From: Candidatus Moraniibacteriota bacterium
GTDB lineage: Bacteria; Patescibacteriota; Minisyncoccia; Moranbacterales; UBA1568
DNA length: 45,526 bases
Direction: 5' to 3'
NCBI GenBank assembly: GCA_013334245.1
Contig: JAAXXZ010000011.1
Coordinates: 1 to 45,526 of the forward strand
Position numbers and translations under genes: made by a program. Shown here piece by piece: positions 17,991 to 28,610 of the stretch (the first letter of the stretch is position 1; each line of letters starts with the position of its first letter). The notes under the pieces were generated by a model that was not told where the DNA came from, ran no database searches, and saw only the letters and a list, made by a program, of their open reading frames with translations.

Positions 17991-18077
17991 TGCTCTTCAT
18001 TCATGTATACTGTAAATGAATGAAGAAGTCCGGAAAAGACGGTTTCCGGATTGTTGTAAGTTGTTAGTCGGAACCAT

Positions 18078-19082
18078 ATGAAACTACTTGTCACTGGCGG
18101 GGCGGGGTTTATCGGATCGAATTTCGTGCATCATGTCCTGCGGGAACACCCGGAGGACGAAGTGGTCGTGCTCGATCTCCTGACCTACGCGGGGAACCTC
18201 GAGAACCTGAAAGAGGCCGAAAGGAATCCGCGGTATCGATTCGTGAAAGGTGACATCGCCGATTCGGAAGTGGTCGACCCGCTCGTCGCTGAATGTGACG
18301 CGGTCGTGCACTTCGCGGCGGAGTCGCACGTGGACCGTTCGATCATAGAGCCGGCGGCATTCGTAAGGACGAACGTGATCGGGACGCAGGTCTTGTTGGA
18401 CGCGGCGCGAAACCATCGCGGGAAGCGGTTCCATCATGTTTCGACGGACGAGGTGTTCGGCGCGCTCGGGCCGAACGATGCGCCGTTCTCGGAGGTGACC
18501 CCGTACGATCCGCGCAGCCCGTACAGCGCGTCGAAGGCCGGTTCGGACCATCTTGTCCGCGCCTACTTCCATACCTACGGTCTGCCGGTGACGATTTCCA
18601 ACTGTTCGAACAATTACGGACCGTATCATTTTCCGGAAAAACTTATCCCGCTTTCGATCACGAACCTGTTGGAAGGGAAGAACGTGCCGGTATACGGTGA
18701 TGGAAAACAGGTCCGCGATTGGCTCCACGTGGAGGATCATTGCCGGGCGATAGACCTCGTACTTCGCAAGGGGGGGATCGGGGAGACGTATTGTGTCGGC
18801 GGCAACGGCGAACGCGAGAATATCGATATCGTACGGACGTTGCTCGACATTCTGGGACAGAGCGAGGACAGGATCGAATACGTGAAGGACCGTCCCGGGC
18901 ACGATCGTCGATATGCGATCGATTTCTCGAAAATCAGGAACGAACTCGGCTGGGAGCCGTCCGTCACGCTCGACGAGGGGCTCCGGCAGACAGTCGAATG
19001 GTTCAAGGCGCACGAGGAATGGTGGAAGGACGTGAAGAGCGGGACGTATCGGGAGTATTATGATCGTCAATATGGCGAGTGA
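18078..19082 (+). CDS. rmlB: dTDP-glucose 4,6-dehydratase
   Basis: VTGGAGFIGSNFVHHVL, HFAAESHVDRSI, YSASKAGSDHLVRAY. Confidence 0.96.
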   Translation: MKLLVTGGAGFIGSNFVHHVLREHPEDEVVVLDLLTYAGNLENLKEAERNPRYRFVKGDIADSEVVDPLVAECDAVVHFAAESHVDRSIIEPAAFVRTNVIGTQVLLDAARNHRGKRFHHVSTDEVFGALGPNDAPFSEVTPYDPRSPYSASKAGSDHLVRAYFHTYGLPVTISNCSNNYGPYHFPEKLIPLSITNLLEGKNVPVYGDGKQVRDWLHVEDHCRAIDLVLRKGGIGETYCVGGNGERENIDIVRTLLDILGQSEDRIEYVKDRPGHDRRYAIDFSKIRNELGWEPSVTLDEGLRQTVEWFKAHEEWWKDVKSGTYREYYDRQYGE

Positions 19083-19225
19083 AGTGAGATGTGAGAGTAT
19101 CAACATGGGTGATGATGTCGTTGAGGGTTTCTGTACAATTCCCTATCGGCAAAAATTGTGAGCGGCCAGGAAAATATCAAGAATGAGAAAAATTGATTTC
19201 TAATGTTTGAAGTTTAAATGCATCT

Positions 19226-20095
19226 ATGCACAAAAAAATACTCATACTTGGATCGAAAGGCATGTTGGGGCAAGAACTCGTCCGTGTTTTCGTCGATGGC
19301 GGGCACGAGGTGACCGGATGGGACTTTGGCGATATCGACGTGACGGATCGGGACGTGGCGCGGGAAAAAATTTTCGCCTTGCGTCCGGATGTCATTATAA
19401 ATGCCGTCGGGTACAACGCCGTCGATCTCTGCGAATCGGACGCATCGGAGTCCGCGAAGGCATGGAGGATCAACGCCGAAGTGCCGGGAGAACTATCGAA
19501 GGTCGCGAAGGAGCTTGGAGCGATCTTCGTTCATTATTCGACCGATTATGTGTTCGATGGCGGACAGCAAGGGGATGGATATGAGGAGGACGCCGAGCCG
19601 AATCCCGTATCCAAATACGGCGAGAGCAAGCTCGGAGGGGAAAGGTCTACCGCTGCGGTCGGCGGGACATATTATGTTATCCGTCTTGCGAAACTTTTCG
19701 GTGTGCCGGCGATCTCCGCGGGAGGGAAGCAGAGTTTTTTCGCGAAGATGGAGGAAATTGCCCGTGAGAAGGGCGTAGTATCGGCTGTTGATGATGAGAA
19801 CGGTTGCTTTACGTATGCGCCGGACCTGGCTTCCGCGACCCTTTCACTCGTGCTTGATTCCGCTCCGTCGGGGGTGTACCATCTGGTAAATGAGGGGGCG
19901 GCCACGTGGTATGGGGCGCTTCGGTCGTATTTCGGTATCGTCGGAGTGGAAGCCGAGGTGAATCCGGTTTCCGGCGACGTGTTCCCGCGGCCCGCACGCA
20001 GGCCGAAGGACTCGACCCTGCGAAACACCAAGCGTCCGAAGCTTCGGAGTCTACAGGATGCGTTGGGCGCGTTCGCGGAGTCGCGTCGGTCATAA
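19226..20095 (+). CDS. rmlD: dTDP-4-dehydrorhamnose reductase
   Basis: ILGSKGMLGQELVRVF, INAVGYNAVDLCESD, STDYVFDG, YGESKLGGE. Confidence 0.93.
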   Translation: MHKKILILGSKGMLGQELVRVFVDGGHEVTGWDFGDIDVTDRDVAREKIFALRPDVIINAVGYNAVDLCESDASESAKAWRINAEVPGELSKVAKELGAIFVHYSTDYVFDGGQQGDGYEEDAEPNPVSKYGESKLGGERSTAAVGGTYYVIRLAKLFGVPAISAGGKQSFFAKMEEIAREKGVVSAVDDENGCFTYAPDLASATLSLVLDSAPSGVYHLVNEGAATWYGALRSYFGIVGVEAEVNPVSGDVFPRPARRPKDSTLRNTKRPKLRSLQDALGAFAESRRS

Positions 20096-20125
20096 GCGGA
20101 GACATAAGTTCCAGACGCAACCGGT

Positions 20126-21073
20126 ATGATTTTCTCAATCATCCTGACGGTCATCGGCCTTGCCTTGTTCGAGACCGTATCGAGCATCGACAATGCCGTC
20201 ATCAATGCGGAGGTCCTTTCGACGATGGGGAAGAAAGCGAGACGATTTTTTCTGACGTGGGGCATTTTCCTCGCGGTGTTCGTCGTCCGGGGTATCCTTC
20301 CGTGGCTCATCGTGTGGGCGACGGTTCCGGAACTCGGTTTCATCGGCTCGTTTACCGCGACATTCTCGAACGATCCGTCGGTCGCCCATGCCATCGAGAC
20401 TTCGGCTCCCGTACTGCTTATCGGGGGAGGGGTGTTTCTGCTCTTTCTTTTTTTCCACTGGCTGTTTCTCGAACAGAAGCATTTCGGGTGGAACGGGGTG
20501 GAAAGTTTCTTCATACGACAGGGGGCGTGGTTTTATGCGACCATCTCCGTCGTGCTTGCGATCATCGTCTGGTATGCGCTCAAACAAAGTTCCATGCTCG
20601 GATTCGGGGCGGTGGTCGGTTCGACGGCGTTCTTCATCACACACGGATTCCGACAGCATGCGGAGGCAATCGAACATGAGATGGCGGGAGGAACATCGAA
20701 ACTGTCAGATCTGAGCAAAGTGCTCTTTCTTGAGGTCATCGACCTGTCGTTCTCGATCGACGGGGTGCTCGGCGCGTTCGCCTTCACGCTTTCGGTCCCG
20801 CTCATCCTCTTGGGAAACGGCGTCGGTGCCGTAATCGTACGCCAACTGACGGTGGCGAACGTGGAACGGGTGAAGAAATATCTCTATCTCAAGAACGGGG
20901 CGATGTATTCGGTCGCGATTCTCGGTGCCGTCATGGTTGCGGACGCGTTCGGTGCCGAAGTGCCGCAGTGGTTTTCACCGCTCTCGACGGTCGCGATTGT
21001 CGGATATTTTTTCTGGAGATCTCTGCGAACGGACGACGCGGTTTCATCCGAACATGTTTGTCCGACGACATGA
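20126..21073 (+). CDS. DUF475/TerC-like integral membrane protein
   Basis: ETVSSIDNAVINAEVL and EVIDLSFSIDGVLGAFAFT duplicated acidic motifs in TM helices. Confidence 0.85.
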   Translation: MIFSIILTVIGLALFETVSSIDNAVINAEVLSTMGKKARRFFLTWGIFLAVFVVRGILPWLIVWATVPELGFIGSFTATFSNDPSVAHAIETSAPVLLIGGGVFLLFLFFHWLFLEQKHFGWNGVESFFIRQGAWFYATISVVLAIIVWYALKQSSMLGFGAVVGSTAFFITHGFRQHAEAIEHEMAGGTSKLSDLSKVLFLEVIDLSFSIDGVLGAFAFTLSVPLILLGNGVGAVIVRQLTVANVERVKKYLYLKNGAMYSVAILGAVMVADAFGAEVPQWFSPLSTVAIVGYFFWRSLRTDDAVSSEHVCPTT

Positions 21074-21107
21074 CGGAGATTCGCACTCAGTCAACATCGA
21101 ATATCAT

Positions 21108-22352
21108 ATGAATACCTATACATCACTGCGTAAATCGGATTCGGCTGCCTATGACGCACTCCGCGGCGAGATGAAGCGCGAGGAGGAGGGGCTTGAGCTT
21201 ATCGCTTCGGAGAATGCCGTTTCCGAGGCCGTGCTCGACGCGCTCGGTTCCGTGTTCACGAACAAATATTCCGAAGGATATCCGGGTAATCGCTATTATG
21301 GCGGACAGGACTTTACGGACGTCATCGAGACGCTTGCGATCGATCGCGTGAAGCGGCTGTTCGGCGCGGAGCATGCCAACGTGCAGCCGCTTTCGGGAGC
21401 GTCGGCGAACCTGGCGGCCTATGCCGCGACTCTGTCTCCGGGAGATACCGTGCTCGGCATGGATCTCTCTCATGGCGGCCATCTGACCCATGGGCACCCG
21501 GTCACGCTCCCCGCGAAAGTGTTCAGGTTCGTACGGTACAAGACGGAGGCGGACGGAACCATCGACTATGACAAGCTTGAGGCGCTCGCGAAAAAGGAGA
21601 AGCCGAAACTTATGCTCGCGGGATTTTCCTCGTATACGCGGCAGCTCGACTATGAACGCTTCGCCTCGATCGCGAAGAAGGTCGGGGCGATCTCGATGAT
21701 GGACATGGCCCATATCGCGGGTATGATCGCGGGCAAGGCGTTGCCGAGTCCGGTACCGTTCTTCGATATCGTCACGGCGACGACGCACAAGACGCTCCGC
21801 GGTCCGCGTGGGGGATTGATCCTCTGCAAGGAGGCGTATGCGAAGGCGATCGACAAGGCGGTATTCCCGGGAGTGCAGGGCGGTCCGCATATGCATATGA
21901 TACTGGCGAAAGCGGTCGCATTCGGTGAGGCGTTGCGTCCCGAATTCCGCCGATATGCCAAGCAGGTCCTCGTGAACGCGAAAGCGCTCGAAAAGGAATT
22001 CCTGAAACTCGGATACGAGATCGTCTTCGGAAAGACGGAGAATCATATGCTCCTTATCGATACGGTGAAGAGTCGGAATGTCACCGGAAAGGAGGCTCAG
22101 GCATGGCTCGACCTGGCGGGAATCTCGCTCAACAAGAACGTGCTGCCCGACGACCCCCGAGGTCCGCTCGATCCGTCGGGTATCCGTGTCGGCGTCCCGG
22201 CGGTGACGACGCGCGGCATGAAGGTGCCCGAGATGCGGACGATCGCGAGGCTTATCGATGCCGCGCTCCGTTCGGGCGGCGATGAGAAGACACTTTCCGG
22301 TATCCGCAGGCAGGTGAAGATGCTTTGTAAGACATTTCCGATTTATCGCTGA
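21108..22352 (+). CDS. glyA: serine hydroxymethyltransferase
   Basis: ELIASENAVSEAVL, NKYSEGYPGNRYYGG, TTHKTLRGPRGGLILC. Confidence 0.96.
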   Translation: MNTYTSLRKSDSAAYDALRGEMKREEEGLELIASENAVSEAVLDALGSVFTNKYSEGYPGNRYYGGQDFTDVIETLAIDRVKRLFGAEHANVQPLSGASANLAAYAATLSPGDTVLGMDLSHGGHLTHGHPVTLPAKVFRFVRYKTEADGTIDYDKLEALAKKEKPKLMLAGFSSYTRQLDYERFASIAKKVGAISMMDMAHIAGMIAGKALPSPVPFFDIVTATTHKTLRGPRGGLILCKEAYAKAIDKAVFPGVQGGPHMHMILAKAVAFGEALRPEFRRYAKQVLVNAKALEKEFLKLGYEIVFGKTENHMLLIDTVKSRNVTGKEAQAWLDLAGISLNKNVLPDDPRGPLDPSGIRVGVPAVTTRGMKVPEMRTIARLIDAALRSGGDEKTLSGIRRQVKMLCKTFPIYR

Positions 22353-22366
22353 GCATTCCTTCGTTT

Positions 22367-22401
22367 GATTCTTGATTCATAATTCCCAATTCTTTATTCT
22401 T
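22367..22401. repeat. heptanucleotide tandem repeat
   Basis: gattctt gattcat aattccc aattctt tattctt. Confidence 0.8.
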
Positions 22402-22407
22402 CAAAGT

Positions 22408-23205
22408 ATGAAAGGTATCATTCTCGCGGGCGGAACCGGTACGCGGCTCCTGCCGCTCACGGCGGTGCTGACGAAGCAGCTTCTGCCGGTCTACGATCGG
22501 CCGATGATCTTCTATCCGCTCAACACGCTCATTCAGGCGGGTATCCGCGACATACTGATCATCGTCGCGCCGGAATATTCCGGAAGCTATCTCAACTTGC
22601 TCGGTTCGATGTTCCGTAAACACGGCGTGAATATATCGTTCGTCGTGCAGAAACGTCCAGGCGGGTTGCCCGAGGCGTTCATTCTCGGCGAGGATTTTCT
22701 CGACGGCGGACCGTCCGCACTCGTGCTCGGGGACAATATCTTCGAGGATGATTTTTCCGAGGCGATCGGGAGCTTCGTTTCCGGCGGCCGTGTCTTCGCC
22801 AAGGAGGTGCCGGACCCGGAGCGGTTCGGAGTCGTGGAGTTCGACGCGGAAAGCGGGAAAGTGATATCCATCGAGGAAAAACCGGCCGAACCGAAAAGCA
22901 ATTTCGCGATTCCCGGACTGTATCTGTATGACGGAAAGGCACCGGAGATAGCGAAGAACGTCAAGCCGTCGGTTCGCGGCGAGCTCGAAATCGTGGACAT
23001 GCATCGGGCCTATCTCGGGCTCGGTGAACTTGACGTGCGGGCAATCAAGGGCGCGTGGTTCGACGCGGGTACGCACGACTCGCTGCTTGAGGCGTCGAAT
23101 TACGTGAAGGAACGGGACTTCAGGAGTAGGTTCCATCCCATCGCGAACGACGCGATCGCCGAGTTCAATATCGAGTTCAAGCGGCTTGTTTCTCTCGTCA
23201 AGTGA
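22408..23205 (+). CDS. rmlA: glucose-1-phosphate thymidylyltransferase
   Basis: MKGIILAGGTGTRLLPLTAVLTKQLLPVYDRPMIFYPL. Confidence 0.95.
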   Translation: MKGIILAGGTGTRLLPLTAVLTKQLLPVYDRPMIFYPLNTLIQAGIRDILIIVAPEYSGSYLNLLGSMFRKHGVNISFVVQKRPGGLPEAFILGEDFLDGGPSALVLGDNIFEDDFSEAIGSFVSGGRVFAKEVPDPERFGVVEFDAESGKVISIEEKPAEPKSNFAIPGLYLYDGKAPEIAKNVKPSVRGELEIVDMHRAYLGLGELDVRAIKGAWFDAGTHDSLLEASNYVKERDFRSRFHPIANDAIAEFNIEFKRLVSLVK

Positions 23206-23261
23206 CGATGGTATACTGTGGGTGTCGTAATCCTTCATGAAAACGTATGGGTAGGGAGCCA

Positions 23262-24134
23262 ATGGAGATCAAGAAAGCGATATTTCTGGTCGCCGGATTC
23301 GGTACCAGGTTTTTGCCGGCGACGAAGGCGCAGCCGAAAGAGATGCTTCCGATAGTCGACAAACCGGTGGTGCAGTATCTCGCGGAGGAGGCGGTCGCAT
23401 CGGGCATCAAGGAGATCATCTTCGTGACCGGTCGCGGGAAACGTGCGATCGAGGATCACTTCGACGTCTCCTACGAGCTTGAAGACACGCTCGTGGAGAA
23501 AAACAAGCACGATCTGCTGGAAAAGGTCCGTGCCATATCCGGGCTCGCGAAATTCTCGTACGTGCGTCAGCCCGCCCCGCTCGGCGACGGGCACGCGCTT
23601 TTGCAGGCCGCACACCTCGTGGACGATGACGAGCCGGTGCTGGTTTTTTTCGGCGACTGTATCTACGACAGCGAGGTGCCTGCGGCGAAGCAGCTCATCG
23701 AGGCGTATAAGCGACTCGGTACGCCGATCATCGGAGCGGCGGAAATAGCGTTGGAGGACGTATCGAAGTTCGGTGTGGTCGCGGGGGAGGCCGTCGGAGA
23801 CCGCGATATCCGGGTCACGAAGATGGTCGAAAAGCCGAAGCCGGAAGAGGCTCCAAGCCGGGCGGTCGCCGTCGGGAAGTATGTCATCACCCGCGAAGTC
23901 TTCGATATCCTTTCGGGGATGGAAAGCGGGAAGTCGGGAGAGATACGCCTGACGGACGCCTTCGAAATCATGATAGACAAGGGGTCTCCGATCCACGCAC
24001 ACATGCTCGAAGGGGAGTGGCTGGATACCGGCGACAAGTTCAATTTTCTCAAGACGACTATTCATTACGGACTCAAACATCCCGAAGTCGGTGAACGGCT
24101 CAGAGCCTTCTTAAAGCAACTTCCGCTTTCATAA
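23262..24134 (+). CDS. galU: UTP-glucose-1-phosphate uridylyltransferase
   Basis: FLVAGFGTRFLPATKAQPKEMLPIVDKPVVQYL; AGGGAG upstream of ATG 23262. Confidence 0.94.
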   Translation: MEIKKAIFLVAGFGTRFLPATKAQPKEMLPIVDKPVVQYLAEEAVASGIKEIIFVTGRGKRAIEDHFDVSYELEDTLVEKNKHDLLEKVRAISGLAKFSYVRQPAPLGDGHALLQAAHLVDDDEPVLVFFGDCIYDSEVPAAKQLIEAYKRLGTPIIGAAEIALEDVSKFGVVAGEAVGDRDIRVTKMVEKPKPEEAPSRAVAVGKYVITREVFDILSGMESGKSGEIRLTDAFEIMIDKGSPIHAHMLEGEWLDTGDKFNFLKTTIHYGLKHPEVGERLRAFLKQLPLS

Positions 24135-24195
24135 GCGCGGTCGATAAGCGGGCCCACGCGTTCCCGTCAGGGGCACGCGCGGGTCCCAGAACGGG

Positions 24196-24915
24196 ATGTA
24201 TTGGATATTCTTCATTCTTTTCATTCTCGCCGCGTTGACTCCCGAAGCCGTCCAGCGCGGTCTATTCGGGCTGAGTGAAGAGGGGGCGGAAACGCTCCTG
24301 GTCTTTTTTCTCGGCGCGACGGGGTTCCTACTCTTCTTCGCCAAGGAGAAATCGCTGTTGCGACAGGTCCGCGAAAAGCTGCGGCTTCAGCGTGAAAAGT
24401 CGGATATAACGAAAGACCTTTCCGCGTCGTATTCGTATATCGGTGAGACGAACCGGAAGCTCGACCTCATGGAAAATCTGATCCTTTCCCTGCCCGAGGC
24501 GGCGGAGAGTTTTCGGAAAGGGGAGACGCGGAAGGCGTATCGGGCCTTCGAACGCTCCGTCCTCATGTCCTGCAAGTCGGAATCGTTCCTGGTCCGGATC
24601 GTCGATATCGACCGCGGGGTCGTGGAAAAGGAGATGCGTAACGGGAAGGTGTCCAAGTGTACCGCGATTCCGGTCGAGACGCTCATCGCTTCCGGAAAGA
24701 AGGTCACCGAAGAGAACGATTGCGTCATCGTCCGCTCGCCGGGAATGATGGGTTCGCTCGTCGCCTTCCTGATTTTCCCCAAAACGATGAATCGGATCGA
24801 AGACCCGGGCATGCTGAAGGCACTCGCTACCCAGGGACTCGTCCTGTATCTTCTCGAGCGGGAGACTCCGGCGGCAATTTCGGAAAAAACCCTCGAAAAA
24901 AAGAAAAAAAGATGA
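24196..24915 (+). CDS. membrane-anchored coiled-coil protein of unknown function
   Basis: Two N-terminal TMs, coiled coil, soluble C-terminal domain. Confidence 0.65.
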   Translation: MYWIFFILFILAALTPEAVQRGLFGLSEEGAETLLVFFLGATGFLLFFAKEKSLLRQVREKLRLQREKSDITKDLSASYSYIGETNRKLDLMENLILSLPEAAESFRKGETRKAYRAFERSVLMSCKSESFLVRIVDIDRGVVEKEMRNGKVSKCTAIPVETLIASGKKVTEENDCVIVRSPGMMGSLVAFLIFPKTMNRIEDPGMLKALATQGLVLYLLERETPAAISEKTLEKKKKR

Positions 24916-26072
24916 GAATCGGAATCGATGCCCGCTTCTACGGACCGGTCGGGAAGGGTCTGGGGCGCTATACGGAAAAACTGGTCGAGTATCTCGAGCA
25001 GGCCGCCGAAGGGGACGACCGTTATTTCGTGTTTCTTCGGAGGGAGAATTTCGACCGATATGTTCCGAAGAACCCCGGGTTTACGAAAGTGCTCGCCGAT
25101 TATCCGTGGTATTCGTTTCGGGAGCAGTTCCTCTTTCCATGGATTCTTCGGAAATACCGTCTCGATCTGGTTCACTTCGCGCACTTCAACGTTCCGGTGC
25201 TGTATCGCGGGCGTTTCATAGTGACGATCCATGACCTCATACTGCTGCACTTCCCGACCGTCCGGAACACGACGAAAAGCCGATTGACATACGGAATGAA
25301 ATATCTTGCCTATCGCCTTGCCATCTCGTCCGCCATACGCAGGGCCGTCGTCGTGCTGACCGTATCCCGATTCACGGAACGGGATATCCTTTCGTCGTTT
25401 CCGGGAGCTGCGGGAAAGACGGTCGTGACGTACGAAGGTTGCGATTTCGACGCAGGCTCCGTCGCGGAAACCGGTTCGGAAGCTCCCGGGAGCCGTGCTA
25501 TACTGGAGCCATACTTCCTGTACGTGGGGAACGCGTATCCGCACAAGAATCTCGACGCGTTCGTACCGTTGGCCGCCTTGTTCCCGGAGGTGCGGTTCGT
25601 CCTCGTCGGGAAAGAAGATCATTTTTATCGGCTGCTTCGGGAGAAGGCGGAATCCACCGACGTCGGCAATGTCGTCTTCACGGGGTTCGTGCCGGATGGC
25701 GAGCTTGCGGAACTGTATCGGCATGCGATGGGATACGTTTTTCCTTCCCTGTACGAGGGATTTGGACTGCCGCCGCTCGAGGCGATGCGATTCGGGATAC
25801 CCGTCATCGCCGCCGATCGCGGATCGTTACCGGAGATACTCGGCGATGCGGCGATATTTTTCGATCCCGACGATCCGGAGAGCCTTCCGGAGAAAGTCCG
25901 GAGTGTCCTGGAAGACCGGGACCTGGCCCAAGAGTTCGCCCGACGGGGAAGGGAACGCTCGGGGATGTTTCGATGGAAGGACATGGCCGTGTCGACGCTT
26001 GCGGCGTATCGACGGGCATTTCCGGTAGCGGATGCCGTATCATCAAAAAAGAAACAGGAACGTCTCACATGA
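24912..26072 (+). CDS. glycosyltransferase, GT-B / GT4 type
   Basis: MRIGIDARFYGPVGKGLGRYTEKL, YVGNAYPHKNLDAFV, PSLYEGFGLPPLEAMRFGIPVIA. Confidence 0.93.
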   Translation: MRIGIDARFYGPVGKGLGRYTEKLVEYLEQAAEGDDRYFVFLRRENFDRYVPKNPGFTKVLADYPWYSFREQFLFPWILRKYRLDLVHFAHFNVPVLYRGRFIVTIHDLILLHFPTVRNTTKSRLTYGMKYLAYRLAISSAIRRAVVVLTVSRFTERDILSSFPGAAGKTVVTYEGCDFDAGSVAETGSEAPGSRAILEPYFLYVGNAYPHKNLDAFVPLAALFPEVRFVLVGKEDHFYRLLREKAESTDVGNVVFTGFVPDGELAELYRHAMGYVFPSLYEGFGLPPLEAMRFGIPVIAADRGSLPEILGDAAIFFDPDDPESLPEKVRSVLEDRDLAQEFARRGRERSGMFRWKDMAVSTLAAYRRAFPVADAVSSKKKQERLT

Positions 26073-28603
26073 CACCGAAACCGATACAGCATGTCATCCC
26101 GCAGATGTTCGACGTCCGACCGGTGGATCGGTCGGGCGATTTGGATTGGGAACGTATCGGTTCCGTAGGCTCCCTGAGGAGTGGGGCGGGCGTAGCCGAC
26201 CCGGTGGATCGATCCCAATCGTCCTCGAAGGTCGGTGCCGGTTATGCGGAAGAGATGTCGGGATTCGGCCGTCCGGACGCGATTCGGGGAAACGATCGCG
26301 TATATAGGCCTCTGTTCGATTCTGAAATCGATTCGTCTCCGGTTGTCGACGAACCTCGCCATCCGGAGCGTTTGGGGGAAGACTGGGATTCGATATCGGA
26401 TTCGTATCGGAATGAAGCGGCATTTTTCGGTTCGGAGACGTCCGATGATTCGCAGGTCGAAAGCCGCGAATCGTACCCGGAAGAATACGGACTCGGCACG
26501 GAAACGTTTCAGGAAGTGCCGGCAGAGCCGTCCGTCCGTAGCCGAAGTGCGGTATCGGGTGCCGTGCCGATGGCTATCGCTGAGTTTTTCCGATCGCACC
26601 GTTTTCCCGTACTTCCATATCGGTTGGAGCCCGTGGCGGTATCCCGGGAAACGTTTCGCGGCACGATGTTCCTGTCCGTATTTCTCCTTATCCTTTTCGG
26701 CGGGGTCTGGTCCGTTCAGCGGCTGTTTTCGTTCAAGGCCGAGGTGATGAAGGGGAGCGTCGCGGGCGTATCGTATGCGTCCCAGGCGGTTGATGACCTG
26801 ACGTCCGCCGATTTCAACGGATCCTCGAAGAATTTCAATGCGGCCTACAAGACATTTTCGGAAACGTCCGCGTCGCTCGGAACCGTCGGCAACGAACTCG
26901 CGAAAGCGACGAGATTCATTCCCGGTCTTTCGAAGGTATCTTCCGGTCAGGGTCTTTTGGAGGGGGCGAAACATCTTTCCGCGGCCGGCGTGTCCCTGAG
27001 CAGGATGCTTTCGCTTCTGCCGTCATCCTCTTCCGGAAACGGGGGAAGTCCGCGGAACGATGTCTCGTTTCTCGATCTGGTCGATCAGGCGGAAAAGGAA
27101 TCCGTCACCGCTTCCAAGGAAATCGAGGCTGCCCGGTCGGCGTTCGAACGGGTCCGACCGGAAGATGTTCCGGAGAAACAGCGGGACATGTTCCTTTCCA
27201 TGAAAGAAAAATTGCCGGTCATCGCGACCGCTCTGGAGGGATTCAACGGGAATTCCGATCTCGCGAGGGAACTCCTCGGTGCGAACGGTCCCCGGTTGTA
27301 CCTCTTCCTTTTCCAGAACAACGCGGAGCTTCGTCCGACCGGAGGATTCATCGGCAGCTACGGATTGCTGGAAGTGAAAAGCGGGCATATAGGAAAATTT
27401 TTCGTCGACGGGATTTTCAATCCGGACGGGCAGCTCAGGGAGAATATCGTTCCGCCGACCCCGATCCAGAAGATAAGCACGGCATGGAGCCTGCATGACA
27501 GCAATTGGTGGCCGGATTTCCCGACGTCGGCGGAGAAGGCGATGTATTTCTACGAAAAGACCGGAGGTCCGACCGTCGACGGCGTAATCACGTTGACGCC
27601 GACCGTCATACGGGAACTGCTCAGATTGACGGGTCCGATCGATATGCCCGAGTACGGTGTCACGATCGATGCGGATAATTTTTCCCAGGTGGTGCAGGAG
27701 GAAGTGGAGGAGAAATACGATCGGGATCTGAACCAGCCGAAAAAAATCCTGTCCGACATGGCTCCGATCATGCTCGACCGTCTCTTCTCGCTGCGAAGTG
27801 CGGCGGGTTTGGCGACGCTCGCCGATACACTCTCGCGATCCCTCGACGGCAAGCAGGTGCTGCTGTATTCGCGCAATGCCGGTGTCGAATCGCTTATCGA
27901 CAAGGCGGGATGGTCCGGAAGGATGCTTGTGACGCCACGCGATTATCTGAGCGTTATCCATACGAACCTCAACGGATTCAAGACGGATGCCGTCATCAAG
28001 GAGTCGATAGATCATTCCGCGACCGTGCAGGCGGACGGGTCCGTCCTTGACACGGTCAGGATAACGAGGAAACATACCGGGGGAAACACTCCATACGATT
28101 GGTTCAATCGGGTAAATTCGGACTATCTGCGGGTATATGTGCCGGAGGGGTCGGAGCTCATCTCCGCATCGGGGCAGACGTACGAGTTTCCGAAGGCCCC
28201 GGTCGATTATGATGCGCTCGGGTTCCGTCGCGACGAGGACGTGAAGCGCGACGAGGGTACGATGAAGATCGACAAGGGTGGCACCCGTATTTCCATCGAA
28301 ACCGGCAAGACGGTTTTCGGGAACTGGGTCTATGTGAGTCCCGGGGAGAGCGTGACGGTCGAGTATACGTACAAACTTCCGTTCCGGGTCGCTCCGCAGG
28401 CGGCCGATCCGGCGTCCTACTCCGTGTTATTCCAGAAACAATCGGGGACCGAGGGGAGCGCACTTCATTCTCGGCTCTCCGTTCCCGACCGGTATCATGC
28501 CGATTGGCGGTCCGACGGACTGGAACAGTCGCGTAACGGGTACTCGTTCGACGCCACCCTATCGACGGACGCGTATTACGGGGCTGTTTTCTCAACGCAA
28601 TAA
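26069..28603 (+). CDS. DUF4012 domain protein with long polar N-terminal extension
   Basis: LLGANGPRLYLFLFQNNAELRPTGGFIGSYGLLEVKSG, DSNWWPDFPTSAEKAMYFYEKTGG. Confidence 0.88.
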   Translation: MTPKPIQHVIPQMFDVRPVDRSGDLDWERIGSVGSLRSGAGVADPVDRSQSSSKVGAGYAEEMSGFGRPDAIRGNDRVYRPLFDSEIDSSPVVDEPRHPERLGEDWDSISDSYRNEAAFFGSETSDDSQVESRESYPEEYGLGTETFQEVPAEPSVRSRSAVSGAVPMAIAEFFRSHRFPVLPYRLEPVAVSRETFRGTMFLSVFLLILFGGVWSVQRLFSFKAEVMKGSVAGVSYASQAVDDLTSADFNGSSKNFNAAYKTFSETSASLGTVGNELAKATRFIPGLSKVSSGQGLLEGAKHLSAAGVSLSRMLSLLPSSSSGNGGSPRNDVSFLDLVDQAEKESVTASKEIEAARSAFERVRPEDVPEKQRDMFLSMKEKLPVIATALEGFNGNSDLARELLGANGPRLYLFLFQNNAELRPTGGFIGSYGLLEVKSGHIGKFFVDGIFNPDGQLRENIVPPTPIQKISTAWSLHDSNWWPDFPTSAEKAMYFYEKTGGPTVDGVITLTPTVIRELLRLTGPIDMPEYGVTIDADNFSQVVQEEVEEKYDRDLNQPKKILSDMAPIMLDRLFSLRSAAGLATLADTLSRSLDGKQVLLYSRNAGVESLIDKAGWSGRMLVTPRDYLSVIHTNLNGFKTDAVIKESIDHSATVQADGSVLDTVRITRKHTGGNTPYDWFNRVNSDYLRVYVPEGSELISASGQTYEFPKAPVDYDALGFRRDEDVKRDEGTMKIDKGGTRISIETGKTVFGNWVYVSPGESVTVEYTYKLPFRVAPQAADPASYSVLFQKQSGTEGSALHSRLSVPDRYHADWRSDGLEQSRNGYSFDATLSTDAYYGAVFSTQ

Positions 28604-28610
28604 CGGATGT

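Noticed and set aside
24149-24186. GC-rich imperfect hairpin between galU and the next ORF
   Set aside because: Mismatched stem without a T-tract; not distinctive enough to call.
25439-26068. In-frame upstream extension of the DUF4012 ORF
   Set aside because: Overlaps the glycosyltransferase; ATG 26069 with ATGA overlap is the natural start.
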